A stretch of 64,000 nt of DNA from Arthrobacter terricola (GTDB lineage: Bacteria > Actinomycetota > Actinomycetes > Actinomycetales > Micrococcaceae). Numbering within the stretch: position 1 is the stretch's first letter; the number at the start of each line of letters is the position of its first letter. Below are positions 9,555 to 18,613 of the stretch, in pieces. Made by a program: the position numbers and the translations under genes. A model generated the notes under the pieces. That model ran no database searches. It was given only the letters and a program-made list of their open reading frames with translations, and was not told the origin of the DNA. The DNA is taken from NCBI RefSeq assembly GCF_004354015.1, contig NZ_SMRU01000004.1:154800-218799 (forward strand), written 5' to 3'.

Positions 9555-10022
9555 ATGTGGCAACACTCCTGCCCTTGCGCAACCGCCACATCCGGCGCCC
9601 AGAGGGGCAATATTTGTCAAAACCCGCAGGCGTTGACAGAAGTCAGTAGTTGTCTTTCCGGTTCGCACCAGCATGCGGGTGCGGCATCCACGGAAAGCCG
9701 GCCTTGCTCAAAACCCGTTGTTCTATTGCCACAACAGGTGCCGTCCATTGCCGCTGCGGGCCTACCGGGGATCATCGGATCCGGCATGCCCTGCTGGCGG
9801 CTGGCGGTCTTGGGAACAAGATACCGGACCGGAATCCGCATGTGGATCGGCTTCCGGCCATGTCCATTCTCTCATACGCCCGCGCTGCCAGCGGGAAAAT
9901 GCGGTGTAAAGCTCCCGTGCCGCCACCCATGCTGGACACCGCCTTCAGCCTCCGCGGCTAGAATCCTCCCAAGAGCAGTCCCCGGTGATTGGCCGGGCCC
10001 CTCCAGAAAAGGACAGCGAACC
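9555..10022. other. Divergent intergenic region rne / VKOR
   Basis: About 470 bp between divergent genes. I see two TTGACA-like boxes (minus strand 9620-9615, plus strand 9633-9638) without good partner -10 boxes, and a TAGAAT box at 9959-9964 near the plus-strand gene. No convincing small gene, repeat or structured RNA was recognised. Confidence 0.5.
9959..9964 (+). promoter_or_regulatory. Candidate -10 box of the VKOR gene
   Basis: TAGAAT lies about 58 bp before the ATG. The nearest -35-like TGGACA is at a long 20-bp spacing, so only the -10 is convincing. Confidence 0.4.
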
Positions 10023-10721
10023 ATGCCGAGCCCCGCCAGCCCGAACCTGGCCAATGACGACGCCCGCAGCCTCAAAGAGGATAAGGACGGCAAGAACAAA
10101 TCCGGGAAGAACGCTGCTGCGGCAGCCTTGCCCCGCATGGTCCGCGATGTACCGTTCGCCTGGCTGCTGCTGGCGACCGGCACCGTTGCCTGGTTGGCAT
10201 CCGGGTCCTTGGTCCTTGAGAAGCTGCAGGTCCTGATCAACCCCAAGGCAGGGACATTCTGCGACGTCAATCCCTGGATTTCCTGTGGAGACGTCATGAA
10301 GACCCCGCAGAGTTCGGTCTTCGGCTTTCCCAATATGTTCATTGGCATCGTGGCGTTCGCCGTGATCATCACCACAGCCATGGCCATGTTCGCAGGGGCC
10401 AAGTTTGCCCGCTGGTACTGGGTGGGACTCCAAATCGGTGTCACGCTCGGATTCATCTTCATCGTGTGGCTCTGGTCCCAGGCGCTCTACGCCATCCACA
10501 TCCTGTGCCCGCTCTGCATGGTGGTGTGGGCATGCATGATCCCGCTGTTCGTTTTCGTGACCATCCGCAACGTGGTCCACGGTGTCATTCCAGCCCCCGC
10601 CCGCTTGGCTAAGATCCTCGGCGAATCCGGCTGGATCATCTCCGCTCTCCTCTATGTAGCCGTCATTGCCACCATTTTCTTTGCCTTCATCAATTTGTTC
10701 ATCGGGACCTCGGGCTACTGA
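10023..10721 (+). CDS. Vitamin K epoxide reductase (VKOR) family membrane oxidoreductase
   Basis: Bacterial VKOR proteins reoxidise a secreted DsbA-like thiol oxidase and pass electrons to menaquinone, so they drive disulfide formation outside the membrane. The 232-residue protein has a charged cytoplasmic N-terminus (~40 residues) and then about five hydrophobic segments. It has the loop cysteines C80 and C88 and the redox pair CPLC at 162-165. ATG 10023 has AGGA nine bases upstream. The longer in-frame extension upstream has no family resemblance. No DsbA partner lies next to it. It is convergent with ndk across a strong hairpin. Confidence 0.92.
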   Translation: MPSPASPNLANDDARSLKEDKDGKNKSGKNAAAAALPRMVRDVPFAWLLLATGTVAWLASGSLVLEKLQVLINPKAGTFCDVNPWISCGDVMKTPQSSVFGFPNMFIGIVAFAVIITTAMAMFAGAKFARWYWVGLQIGVTLGFIFIVWLWSQALYAIHILCPLCMVVWACMIPLFVFVTIRNVVHGVIPAPARLAKILGESGWIISALLYVAVIATIFFAFINLFIGTSGY

Positions 10722-10742
10722 TCGCTTGGTCCCGCCAAGCAC

Positions 10743-10776
10743 TAAGGCCCATGTTCGCAAGCGAACATGGGCCTTA
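10743..10776. terminator. Bidirectional terminator between VKOR gene and ndk
   Basis: Perfect inverted repeat: 16-bp arms beginning TAAGGCCCATG and ending CATGGGCCTTA, with a two-base centre. It sits between convergent genes. Confidence 0.88.
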
Positions 10777-10794
10777 GCCGTTTGTGGAGGAAGA

Positions 10795-11214
10795 CTACTC
10801 CCCGAACCAGATCTTGATCTCGCGTTCGGCCGAATCCGCCGAGTCGGAACCGTGGACCAGGTTCTGCTGGACAGCCAGGCCCCAGTCACGGCCGAAGTCG
10901 CCGCGGATGGTGCCGGGTGCCGCCGTCGTCGGATCCGTGGTGCCCGCCAGCGAACGGAACCCTTCGATCACACGGTGGCCCTCGAAGATCGCGGCAACGA
11001 CAGGGCCGCTCAGCATGAACTCGACCAGCGGCTCGTAGAACGGCTTGCCGACGTGCTCTTCGTAGTGCTGCTCCAGAAGGTCGCGGGTAGCGTTCACCTT
11101 TTTCAGTTCGGCCAGAACGTAACCTTTGGACTCGATGCGGGCGAGGATGCTTCCGCTCAAGTTGCGGGCCACGCCGTCGGGCTTGATCAGTACAAGGGTG
11201 CGCTCAATGCTCAC
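10795..11214 (-). CDS. ndk: Nucleoside diphosphate kinase
   Basis: Ndk equilibrates nucleoside di- and triphosphates through a phosphohistidine. At 139 residues it is the usual bacterial length. It starts MSIERTLVLIKPDGVARN, has RNLSG, and carries the catalytic signature NLVHGSDS with the active histidine at residue 121. It lies last in the ileS-folC-DUF4233-ndk run, 53 bp after the DUF4233 gene, a conserved order in actinobacteria. The transcript ends at the hairpin shared with the VKOR gene. Confidence 0.97.
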   Translation of the reverse strand: MSIERTLVLIKPDGVARNLSGSILARIESKGYVLAELKKVNATRDLLEQHYEEHVGKPFYEPLVEFMLSGPVVAAIFEGHRVIEGFRSLAGTTDPTTAAPGTIRGDFGRDWGLAVQQNLVHGSDSADSAEREIKIWFGE

Positions 11215-11267
11215 AGTTGCTCCAATGATGGGTGTGTGGGTTTCCCAGCCAGTTTACGGGGTTTGGC

Positions 11268-11720
11268 TCAGGCAGATTGCCCGGTGGCGCCGTCACCATG
11301 CGCGGCGTCCCACTCTGCCTGCTCACGGTCACGCTGGACGTTCTCGCGGTCGATCCTCATGCCGGCACGGATTCCATACCACCAGCACGCAGCGAAGAGG
11401 ATTCCGACCACGAACATCGTCGGCTCCGCGATTCCGGTCAGGATCAAAATAAGCTGCAACGCCCAGCCGACAGCGACACCCCACGGCTTGCTGATGACGG
11501 CGCACGCGAGCACCAGCACCACGCTCAACGCGATGCCAAAGGCCAGTATCAGTCCAGGCGCTCCTTCACCGCGTTTAAGTCCGAATACGGCCAACGTGGC
11601 GAAGAACGCCACGAAAGCTTCCAGGAGCAGCACGGTGGAGGCGAACATCGCCTTGGTGGAACGGCGCTTCTTGGGCATGCCGGGGCGCCACTCGCGCTGG
11701 GCTTTCGTCAGCCTTGCCAT
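11268..11720 (-). CDS. DUF4233 family membrane protein
   Basis: A 150-residue protein of unknown function. It has a basic N-terminus (KAQREWRPGMPKKRRSTK), about four closely spaced hydrophobic segments (residues ~25-120) and a charged C-terminal tail. It is recognised as the DUF4233 family partly by sequence and partly by place: the family is typically encoded directly after folC in actinobacteria. Here it starts two bases after the folC stop, so translation is probably coupled. No catalytic motif is visible. Confidence 0.85.
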   Translation of the reverse strand: MARLTKAQREWRPGMPKKRRSTKAMFASTVLLLEAFVAFFATLAVFGLKRGEGAPGLILAFGIALSVVLVLACAVISKPWGVAVGWALQLILILTGIAEPTMFVVGILFAACWWYGIRAGMRIDRENVQRDREQAEWDAAHGDGATGQSA

Positions 11721-11722
11721 GC

Positions 11723-13084
11723 TCAGGCACCTGCCTTTCCAAGCAGGATGCGGGCTTCAGCCACAACCGTGATTGAACCCGTCACGAGCACGCCGCCCGC
11801 GAGGTCGTCGTTCGACTCGGCGCGTTCCACGGCCCATTCGATCGCGTCGTCCAGTTTCTCGGCGATGTGTAGGTTTTCTTCGCCGAATCCGAGGTCGACG
11901 GCGAGATCGGCGAGTTCCCCGGCGGGGATGGCACGCGGTGAGTTGGACTGCGTGAAGCAGAACTCCTCGGCGAGGTCACCCAAGGAATCCTTGAGCTGCC
12001 GGAGGATCTCTTCGGCGTCCTTTTCCTTCAGGATGCCGATCACCACCACAAGCTTGGTGAAGTTGAAGGACTCCTGGAGAGCCTCAGCCGAGACCCGGAT
12101 GCCGTCCGGGTTGTGCGCGGCGTCCACGATGATGGTGGGAGCCGTACGCACTACCTCGAGCCTGCCCGGAGAGGAAACGGTGCCGAAAGCCTCGCGGAGG
12201 ACATCGGCGTCGAGTTCCCGCTCGCCGCCGCCGAAGAACGCTTCGAGGGCCGCGACGGCCACGGCAGCATTCTCGGCCTGGTGGGCACCGTGCAGCGGCA
12301 GCAAAATGTCCTCGTAACGCCCGGCGAGTCCCTGGACGGTCAGCACCTGGCCGCCGACGGCGACGCTGCGGGTTTCGACGCCGAATTCGACGCCTTCGAA
12401 TCGGAAGGGCACGCCTACTTCGCGGGCCTTGTCCAGCAGCACTTGCGCGGCGTCCACCGGCTGGGCTGCGCTCACGAGGAATCCGCCGGGCTTGATGATT
12501 CCGGCCTTCTCGTAGGCAATGTCCTCCGTGGTGTCGCCGAGGAGGTCCGTGTGATCGAGGGAGATCGGCGTGATGACGGAAACCTGGCCGTCGCCCACGT
12601 TCGTGGCGTCCGTGATGCCGCCGAGGCCAACCTCCACCACCGCGACGTCGACGGGCTGGTCCGCGAAGATCGCGAAGCCAAGGATCGTCAGGCATTCGAA
12701 GTAGGTCAGCCGCGGCTGGCCGTCAGCCACGAGTTCCTTGTCAACGATTTCGAGGTACGGCCGGATCTCGTCCCAGATCCGGACGAACGTCTCATCCGAT
12801 ACCGGTGCGCCGTCGATGCTGATGCGCTCCGTGACCTTGGACAGGTGCGGGCTGGTGTACCGGCCCGTGCTCAGTCCGTGGGCACGCAGCCCCGCCTCGA
12901 TCATCCGGGCCGTGGAAGTCTTGCCGTTGGTTCCCGTGATGTGGATGATCGGGTAGGCCTTGTTGGGCTCCCCCAACACGTCCATCGCCCGGTACAGCGG
13001 TGCGAGCCGTGGTTCCATCTTGTTTTCCGGGGCGCGGCCCAGCAGTTCGGCGTAGACGCTTTCTACGGAGAATTCATCGCTCAT
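11723..13084 (-). CDS. folC: Dihydrofolate synthase / folylpolyglutamate synthase
   Basis: FolC adds glutamate to dihydropteroate and then to tetrahydrofolates, using ATP. The 453-residue Mur-ligase-type protein has the P-loop ITGTNGKTST, the region SLDHTDLLGDTTEDIAYEKAG with the lysine expected to be carbamylated, and LHGAHQAENAAVAV. A C-terminal ligase domain includes DAAHNPDG. The length matches actinobacterial FolC. It begins three bases after the ileS stop and is followed at two bases by the DUF4233 gene, so ileS-folC-DUF4233 form one translation-coupled unit. Confidence 0.95.
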   Translation of the reverse strand: MSDEFSVESVYAELLGRAPENKMEPRLAPLYRAMDVLGEPNKAYPIIHITGTNGKTSTARMIEAGLRAHGLSTGRYTSPHLSKVTERISIDGAPVSDETFVRIWDEIRPYLEIVDKELVADGQPRLTYFECLTILGFAIFADQPVDVAVVEVGLGGITDATNVGDGQVSVITPISLDHTDLLGDTTEDIAYEKAGIIKPGGFLVSAAQPVDAAQVLLDKAREVGVPFRFEGVEFGVETRSVAVGGQVLTVQGLAGRYEDILLPLHGAHQAENAAVAVAALEAFFGGGERELDADVLREAFGTVSSPGRLEVVRTAPTIIVDAAHNPDGIRVSAEALQESFNFTKLVVVIGILKEKDAEEILRQLKDSLGDLAEEFCFTQSNSPRAIPAGELADLAVDLGFGEENLHIAEKLDDAIEWAVERAESNDDLAGGVLVTGSITVVAEARILLGKAGA

Positions 13085-13087
13085 GTA

Positions 13088-16000
13088 CTAAGCCTCGATC
13101 TTGATAACGGTGATCTTCGGCTCGCCGGCGTCGCCCGAGACGACGGGGTCGAGCTTGAGGGACAGGGTTTCAGTCTTGACCAGCTCTTCGTTTGCACGCA
13201 GGGCGTCGACGACGTCGTGGGCGGCCAGCACGGAGGTATGGATTCGGTCGCTGACGTTGAGCCCGGCGTCCTTACGGGCCTGCTGGATGGCACGGACCAT
13301 GTCGCGTGCCAGGCCTTCCGCGGCGAGCTCCGGAGTGACCTCGGTGTTCAGGACAACAAAGCCACCGCCCGGCAGGACTGCGACAGCCGCGGACGATCCA
13401 TCAGCCGATTCCGCGACGACCGTTTCCAGGGTGTATTCCTGGGATTCCAACTCGAGGCCGCCTGCGGTGACCACGCCCGCATCGCTCACGGACCAGTCGC
13501 CGGACTTCGAGCCCTTGATGGCCTGCTGGACATTCTTGCCCAGGCGCGGACCCGCGGCACGGGCGTTCACCACGAGCTTCTGCTCGATGCCGAACTCCTC
13601 CGGCGAGGCCGTCGCGGCGTCCAGGAGCCTGACGGAGCGCAGGTTGAGTTCATCCGCGACGACGGCGCCGAACCCTTCCAGCGCATCCGCCCCGGGTGCC
13701 ACCACCGTGAGTTCCTGCAGCGGCAGGCGGACGCGAAGGTTGGCGGCCTTACGCAAGCTGGAACCGGCGGAGCAGATCTGCTGGACCCGGTCCATTGCTT
13801 CCACCAGGTCCGGGTTGGCCGGGAACAGCGACGCCTCGGGCCAATCGGCGAGGTGCACCGAGCGGCCACCCGTCAAGCCACGCCAGATCTCCTCGGAAAC
13901 CAAAGGCAGCAGCGACGCCGAGACACGGCAGACCGCTTCGAGCGTCGTGTACAGGGCGTCGAAAGCGTCCACGTTTTCGTCGAAGAAGCGCTGCCGGCTG
14001 CGGCGCACGTACCAATTGGTGAGCATGTCCAGGTAGCCGCGCAGTTCGTCGCAAGCCCCGGAGATGTCGTACTCGTCCAGGCTCGCGGTGACATTGCGGA
14101 CAAGGTCGCCAGTGTTCGCGAGCAGGTACTGGTCCAAAGTGTCTGTGTATCCGTCGTACCGCAGCTTCGCGTCGTAGCCCGCACCATTATTTGAGGCGTT
14201 GGTGTACAGCGTGAAGAAGCTGTAGACGTTCCACAGCGGCAGGATGACCTGGCGGACGCCGTCGCGGATTCCTTGCTCGGTGACAATAAGGTTGCCGCCG
14301 CGCAGGATCGGGCTGGACATCAGGAACCAGCGCATTGCGTCCGAACCGTCGCGGTCCAGGACCTCGGAGACGTCCGGGTAGTTGCGGAGGCTCTTGGACA
14401 TTTTCTGGCCGTCGGAGCCCAGCACGATGCCGTGGCTGATCACGTTGCGGAACGCGGGCCGGTCGAAGAGCGCTGTGGACAGGATGTGCAGCATGTAGAA
14501 CCAGCCACGCGTCTGCCCGATGTATTCCACGATGAAGTCGGCCGGGTTGTGGGTGTCGAACCATTCCTCGTTCTGGAACGGGTAGTGCACCTGGCCGTAC
14601 GGCATGGAGCCGGAGTCGAACCAGACGTCCAGGACGTCTTCTACGCGGCGCATGGTGGACTGTCCCTCTTCCGGCGAGCGCGGATCGTCCGGGTTCGGTC
14701 GGGTGAGTTCGTCGATGAAGGGGCGGTGCAGGTCCACCTGGCCGTCGTTGTTCACGGGCAAGCGGCCGAAGTCGGCCTCCAGTTCGGCCAGCGAACCGTA
14801 GACGTCCGTGCGCGGGTATTCGGGATCATCGGACTGCCAGACGGGGATGGGCGAGCCCCAGTAGCGGTTGCGGCTGATTGACCAGTCGCGGGCGTTGGCC
14901 AACCATTTGCCGAACTGGCCGTCCTTGACGTTGCCCGGGATCCAGTTGATCTCCTGGTTCAGCTCGGACATGCGGTCCTTGAACTTGGTGACCTCGACAT
15001 ACCACGAGGACACTGCCCGGTAGATCAGCGGATTGCGGCAACGCCAGCAGTGCGGGTAGCTGTGTTCATAGCTTGCCTGGCGGACCAGCCGTCCGGCGGC
15101 GCGCAACGCCTGGGTGATGGGCTTGTTGGCTTCGAAAACCTGCAGGCCGGAGATTTCGGCAAGGGGGCCGTGGGCAAACAGGTGGAGGAACTTCGCGCCT
15201 TCGTCCACGGAAAGGACCACCGGGATTCCGGCGTCTTCACAGACTTTCTGGTCGTCCTCACCATAGGCGGGGGCCTGGTGGACGATGCCCGTACCATCGG
15301 TGGTGGTCACGTAGTCCGCCACCAGGATGCGCCAGGCGTTCTGCGTGCCGTATTTCTCCGTATCCGAGAAGTAGTCCCAGAGCGGCTCGTATTCGAGGCC
15401 GGCCAACTGGGCGCCCGTGTAACTGGCGGTCACGGCCGCGGCGGCGGCAGCTACGTCGTCGTACCCCAGGTCCTTGGCGTACGTGCCAAGCAGGTCTGCC
15501 GCCAGCAGGAAGCTGCCGCTGACCGGCGCATCCGCCGAGGCGGCCTTGACTCCGTTGGGACCCGCGGGAACCACTGCGTAGGAGATTTCGGGCCCGACGG
15601 CGAGCGCCAGGTTCGTGGGCAGCGTCCACGGCGTCGTGGTCCAGGCGAGGGCCTGCACGCCCGCGAGCGCCTTGGAGACCTCCGAATCGCCGGCCTTGAG
15701 GGGGAACGTCACTGTGACGGTCTGGTCCTGGCGGTTCTTGTAGACGTCGTCATCCATGCGCAGTTCATGGTTGGATAGCGGGGTCTCATCCTTCCAGCAG
15801 TACGGCAGGACGCGGTAGCCGTTGTAGGTGAGGCCCTTCTCATGGAGCTGCTTGAAGGCCCAGAGAACGGACTCCATGTATTCGACGTTGAGCGTCTTGT
15901 AGTCGTTGTCGAAGTCCACCCAGCGGGCCTGGCGGGTGACGTAGCTCTTCCACTCGTCGGCGTACTTCATCACGGAGGCACGGCAGGCGTCGTTGAACTT

Positions 16001-16393
16001 GTCGATGCCCATGGCTTCGATCTGGGTCTTGTCAGTCATGCCCAGTTGCTTCATGGCTTCGAGTTCGGCGGGCAGGCCGTGGGTGTCCCAGCCGAAGCGC
16101 CGTTCGACGCGCTTGCCGCGCTGGGTCTGGTAGCGGCCTACGAGGTCCTTGGCGTAACCGGTCAGGAGGTGGCCGTAGTGGGGCAGGCCGTTGGCGAAGG
16201 GAGGGCCGTCGTAGAAGACGAATTCGTTGCTGCCATCGTGTCCAGCATCACGGTGGTCGATGCTCGCCTGGAACGTGCCATCTTCGTCCCAGTACTTGAG
16301 GATGCGCTCCTCGATCTCCGGGAACTTCACGGAGGCGGACACGCCGGATGCGGCGCCTGAGGGGGCTGCGGAGGCCTTGGGGTAATACGTCAT
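13088..16393 (-). CDS. ileS: Isoleucyl-tRNA synthetase, type 2
   Basis: Charges tRNA-Ile with isoleucine. The 1101-residue protein is longer than type-1 bacterial IleRS (~940). It carries type-2, eukaryote-like stretches such as [16 protein letters not shown] and [14 protein letters not shown]. The HIGH motif is HYGH at 72-75 and the KMSKS loop is [12 protein letters not shown] near 664. A CP1 editing domain lies between them. ATG 16393 (MTYYPKASA) is chosen because AGGATG is well spaced before it; the ten in-frame residues upstream belong to the leader. Type-2 enzymes are often mupirocin-insensitive. Expression is controlled by the T-box upstream. Confidence 0.96.
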   Translation of the reverse strand: MTYYPKASAAPSGAASGVSASVKFPEIEERILKYWDEDGTFQASIDHRDAGHDGSNEFVFYDGPPFANGLPHYGHLLTGYAKDLVGRYQTQRGKRVERRFGWDTHGLPAELEAMKQLGMTDKTQIEAMGIDKFNDACRASVMKYADEWKSYVTRQARWVDFDNDYKTLNVEYMESVLWAFKQLHEKGLTYNGYRVLPYCWKDETPLSNHELRMDDDVYKNRQDQTVTVTFPLKAGDSEVSKALAGVQALAWTTTPWTLPTNLALAVGPEISYAVVPAGPNGVKAASADAPVSGSFLLAADLLGTYAKDLGYDDVAAAAAAVTASYTGAQLAGLEYEPLWDYFSDTEKYGTQNAWRILVADYVTTTDGTGIVHQAPAYGEDDQKVCEDAGIPVVLSVDEGAKFLHLFAHGPLAEISGLQVFEANKPITQALRAAGRLVRQASYEHSYPHCWRCRNPLIYRAVSSWYVEVTKFKDRMSELNQEINWIPGNVKDGQFGKWLANARDWSISRNRYWGSPIPVWQSDDPEYPRTDVYGSLAELEADFGRLPVNNDGQVDLHRPFIDELTRPNPDDPRSPEEGQSTMRRVEDVLDVWFDSGSMPYGQVHYPFQNEEWFDTHNPADFIVEYIGQTRGWFYMLHILSTALFDRPAFRNVISHGIVLGSDGQKMSKSLRNYPDVSEVLDRDGSDAMRWFLMSSPILRGGNLIVTEQGIRDGVRQVILPLWNVYSFFTLYTNASNNGAGYDAKLRYDGYTDTLDQYLLANTGDLVRNVTASLDEYDISGACDELRGYLDMLTNWYVRRSRQRFFDENVDAFDALYTTLEAVCRVSASLLPLVSEEIWRGLTGGRSVHLADWPEASLFPANPDLVEAMDRVQQICSAGSSLRKAANLRVRLPLQELTVVAPGADALEGFGAVVADELNLRSVRLLDAATASPEEFGIEQKLVVNARAAGPRLGKNVQQAIKGSKSGDWSVSDAGVVTAGGLELESQEYTLETVVAESADGSSAAVAVLPGGGFVVLNTEVTPELAAEGLARDMVRAIQQARKDAGLNVSDRIHTSVLAAHDVVDALRANEELVKTETLSLKLDPVVSGDAGEPKITVIKIEA

Positions 16394-16398
16394 CTCTT

Positions 16399-16655
16399 CA
16401 TCCTGGGTTGAGCCGGTGAACACAAAGTTTCTTCAGGATGCGAGGACGGCGCCAGGCTGTTGCTTCCAACAGCGCAGGTACCGCGGTACCACCTCACTTA
16501 CCGTCGACGGCGTGCCCTTCCAGCGGAGGGGCGGACCGGCGTCGGCCGCTCATTGGCTGCTGTGACGGGCTTACCCGTCCGGTTCTACTGGCCCCGTGTT
16601 GCCGGGGTTTTCTTCCGGAAGCTCACCGGTGATGTCCGGGTCGATGCTTGTGCCA
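16399..16655 (-). promoter_or_regulatory. Translational T-box riboswitch of ileS
   Basis: The minus-strand leader has the T-box motif AGGTGGTACCGCGG (16494-16481) and a short stem I region CCCGGACATCACCGGTGAGC with a candidate ATC isoleucine specifier (16633-16631). The T-box helix can close as GAGG...CCTC. Downstream CATCCTG (16440-16434) is fully complementary to the CAGGATG Shine-Dalgarno region (16405-16399), a clear sequestrator. No T-run terminator is present. Uncharged tRNA-Ile should expose the ribosome site. A TAGACT box at 16663-16658 is a possible -10. Confidence 0.93.
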
Positions 16656-16726
16656 CAAGTCTAGCGGCAGCTGCGCCGCGAGCTCCACTTGGGAACCGCG
16701 GCGCCGCAACTGCGCTCTGGGCCGGG

Positions 16727-17485
16727 CTAGCCCTTGCGGATCAGCTTGTGCGTCGCGGCCTGCGCCACGGGGCGGATGATGATCTCGTCGAGGTTGATGT
16801 GGTGCGGCAGGGAGACTGCGTATTTGACGACGTCGGCGACGTCTTCGGGGGTGAGCGGCTTCTCGACGCCGGCGTACACCTTCGCGGCGGCGTCTGCGTC
16901 GCCGAGACGGTTGAGCGCGAATTCCTCGGTGTGGACCAGGCCGGGCGCAACTTCGATCACCCGGATGTTGTTTTCGGCTTCCTCGAGGCGCAAGGCTCCG
17001 GTCATCGCGTGCTGTCCGAACTTCGCCGCGTTGTAACCGCCGCCGCCCTCGTAGGCGGTGAGTCCCGCCGTCGACGTCAGGTTCAGGACGGTGCCCTCGC
17101 CGTGGGCGCGCAGCATCGGGAGGAAGGCGCGGGTCAGCTTCAATGTGCCCAGGACGTTGACCTGGTACATCCAGTCCCAGTCTTCGGTCTGTGCGTTCCC
17201 TATGGTGTCCGCGCCGCGGGCGCCGCCTGCGATGTTGATGAGGGTGTCCGCTCCCCCGGCTTCGACGACGGCGGAAAGCAGGGCCGCGACGTCGTCGTCA
17301 CTTGTGATGTCGGCTGCGAACGGGACGGCGCCGGTCTCGGTGCCGAGTTCTTCAAGCCGTCCAGCGCGCCGGGCGACGGCGAAAACCTTCCACCCGTCCG
17401 CTGCGAGGGCGCGCACGGTCGCCTCGCCGATCCCGGTGCTCGCGCCCGTCACTACTGCCGTTTTGGTCTGTCCTGCCTCAGTCAT
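16727..17485 (-). CDS. Short-chain dehydrogenase/reductase
   Basis: An NAD(P)-dependent SDR of 252 residues. It has the cofactor motif [12 protein letters not shown] (residues ~11-22) and NIAGG in place of the usual NNAG. The active-site arrangement is Ser in LNLTSTAG with YNAAK (Tyr-x3-Lys). The C-terminus is typical of the classical family, which includes YdfG-like 3-hydroxy acid dehydrogenases; the substrate cannot be read. It starts ten bases after the end of the methyltransferase gene. A TAGTGT box six bases before the ATG suggests a leaderless transcript of its own. Confidence 0.9.
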   Translation of the reverse strand: MTEAGQTKTAVVTGASTGIGEATVRALAADGWKVFAVARRAGRLEELGTETGAVPFAADITSDDDVAALLSAVVEAGGADTLINIAGGARGADTIGNAQTEDWDWMYQVNVLGTLKLTRAFLPMLRAHGEGTVLNLTSTAGLTAYEGGGGYNAAKFGQHAMTGALRLEEAENNIRVIEVAPGLVHTEEFALNRLGDADAAAKVYAGVEKPLTPEDVADVVKYAVSLPHHINLDEIIIRPVAQAATHKLIRKG

Positions 17486-17491
17486 GCCACC

Positions 17492-17497
17492 ACACTA
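17492..17497 (-). promoter_or_regulatory. Candidate leaderless -10 of the SDR gene
   Basis: TAGTGT (TANNNT) lies six bases before the ATG at 17485, which would put the transcription start on the start codon. Confidence 0.45.
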
Positions 17498-18133
17498 ACT
17501 TGCTTTGCGCGGGCTGATCGCACGACCCAGGATGTGCTCGAACGACGGCACCAGCGGAGCGGGGGCGAAGCTGAAGCGCCGGTTTTGGACCACTTTGAAA
17601 CCGGCCTCCGCGATTGCGTCGAGCGTGTTCCGGTTGGGGTGGCATCCTCCGGCCAATCGCTGCCAGGCCGGGCTCACGAGATCTTCGACGGCGGCGGTGA
17701 ACCTGCGGCGCGAACGCACGTGTTCATAAAACGCCAGCGTTCCTTCCGGACGCAACACCCTCCGTATCTCCGCGAGTGCCGCTTCCTGGTTCGGGACACT
17801 GCACAGGACAAGGCTCACGACGACGGCGTCCGCGCTGTGGTCCGGCGCGGGGATCTTCTCAGCCATACCGGAGAGCACCCCGACCGGAACAGGGGCGCTT
17901 CGAGCTTTTTCGGAGGCGAGCGCCCTCAGGTAATCGTCGGGCTCCACTGCAAGGACGCTCCGGACTGTGTCCGGATAGTAGGCAAAGGATGAGCCCTCCC
18001 CTGCCCCGACCTCAATGACGGTCCCTTGCAAGCCGGCCAGCAGCTCGCGACGGTGACCGGCTGCGCCACGCCGGTTCATCCCTTCCACAGCGCGTGCGTA
18101 CGAACGCGCGAAGCGCGGGTGCTGTGGCGTCAC
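17495..18133 (-). CDS. Class I SAM-dependent methyltransferase
   Basis: A 212-residue methyltransferase with the SAM-binding loop VIEVGAGEGSSF (motif I), acidic residue in LAVEPD (motif II), and the motif IV region ADAVVVSLVLCSV. A downstream RVLRPEGTLAFYEHVRS segment resembles ubiquinone/menaquinone-type small-molecule methyltransferases. The substrate is unknown. It starts at GTG 18133, overlapping the stop of the DUF488 gene (GTGA), so the two are translationally coupled. Confidence 0.88.
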   Translation of the reverse strand: MTPQHPRFARSYARAVEGMNRRGAAGHRRELLAGLQGTVIEVGAGEGSSFAYYPDTVRSVLAVEPDDYLRALASEKARSAPVPVGVLSGMAEKIPAPDHSADAVVVSLVLCSVPNQEAALAEIRRVLRPEGTLAFYEHVRSRRRFTAAVEDLVSPAWQRLAGGCHPNRNTLDAIAEAGFKVVQNRRFSFAPAPLVPSFEHILGRAISPRKAS

Positions 18134-18531
18134 TTGCCGGCCTTCCCGTGCCGGTGCGCGGATCCGCGCTTGGAATCTTCAAGGTACTCGAGAAGGACCT
18201 TCGCGTGGTTGATCTCCGGGTCCCTGGCTCCGTAGAGCAGGGTCACTCGATTCTTTCCTTCCGCCAGGTCCTGCAATTGCTCCACGGCCGGGTTGCTCTC
18301 CAGTTCGGCTTCATAGTGGTGCTTGAAGTCGGCGAAGCGTTCCTCCATGTGCCCGAATTCCTTCCGCAGCGGCGGTGAGGGTGCGATTTCCTTCAGCCAC
18401 AGGTCAAGGTGCGCATCATCCTTTGACACCCCGCGCGGCCAGAGCCGGTCCACGAGAACCCGGTAACCGTCGTCGTCGGCTGCTTCGTCATAGATGCGCT
18501 TGATCACGAAAACGTCCTTGGAAGCTCCCAT
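18130..18531 (-). CDS. DUF488 family protein (YeaO-like)
   Basis: A 133-residue protein of the DUF488 family. The conserved N-terminal stretch is VFVIKRIYDEAADDDGYRVLVDRLWPRG, seen in two pieces, followed by WLKEIAPSPPLRKEFGH and NRVTLLYGARDPEINHA. The biochemical role of the family is not established. ATG 18531 matches the family start; a longer frame upstream has no resemblance. The TAGCGT box seven bases before this ATG supports leaderless transcription. It is divergent from valS (82 bp) and coupled to the methyltransferase gene. Confidence 0.88.
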   Translation of the reverse strand: MGASKDVFVIKRIYDEAADDDGYRVLVDRLWPRGVSKDDAHLDLWLKEIAPSPPLRKEFGHMEERFADFKHHYEAELESNPAVEQLQDLAEGKNRVTLLYGARDPEINHAKVLLEYLEDSKRGSAHRHGKAGK

Positions 18532-18538
18532 GGAGTGA

Positions 18539-18544
18539 ACGCTA
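18539..18544 (-). promoter_or_regulatory. Candidate leaderless -10 of the DUF488 gene
   Basis: TAGCGT lies seven bases before ATG 18531 on the minus strand, the spacing expected of a leaderless mRNA. Confidence 0.45.
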
Positions 18545-18613
18545 GCGCAGTTCGACTTACCTGGCATTGACGTTTTTGAAGTCGGCACTGAGGTTTGATG
18601 AAACAATGGGTCA

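Noticed and set aside
6340..9649. Several long plus-strand frames opposite rne (467, 481 and 497 codons)
   Set aside because: They mirror the low-complexity Ala/Glu/Arg regions of RNase E and give Ser/Arg-rich nonsense.
12113..14194. A 693-codon plus-strand frame across folC and ileS
   Set aside because: It spans two clear genes on the other strand; no family resemblance and an implausible composition.
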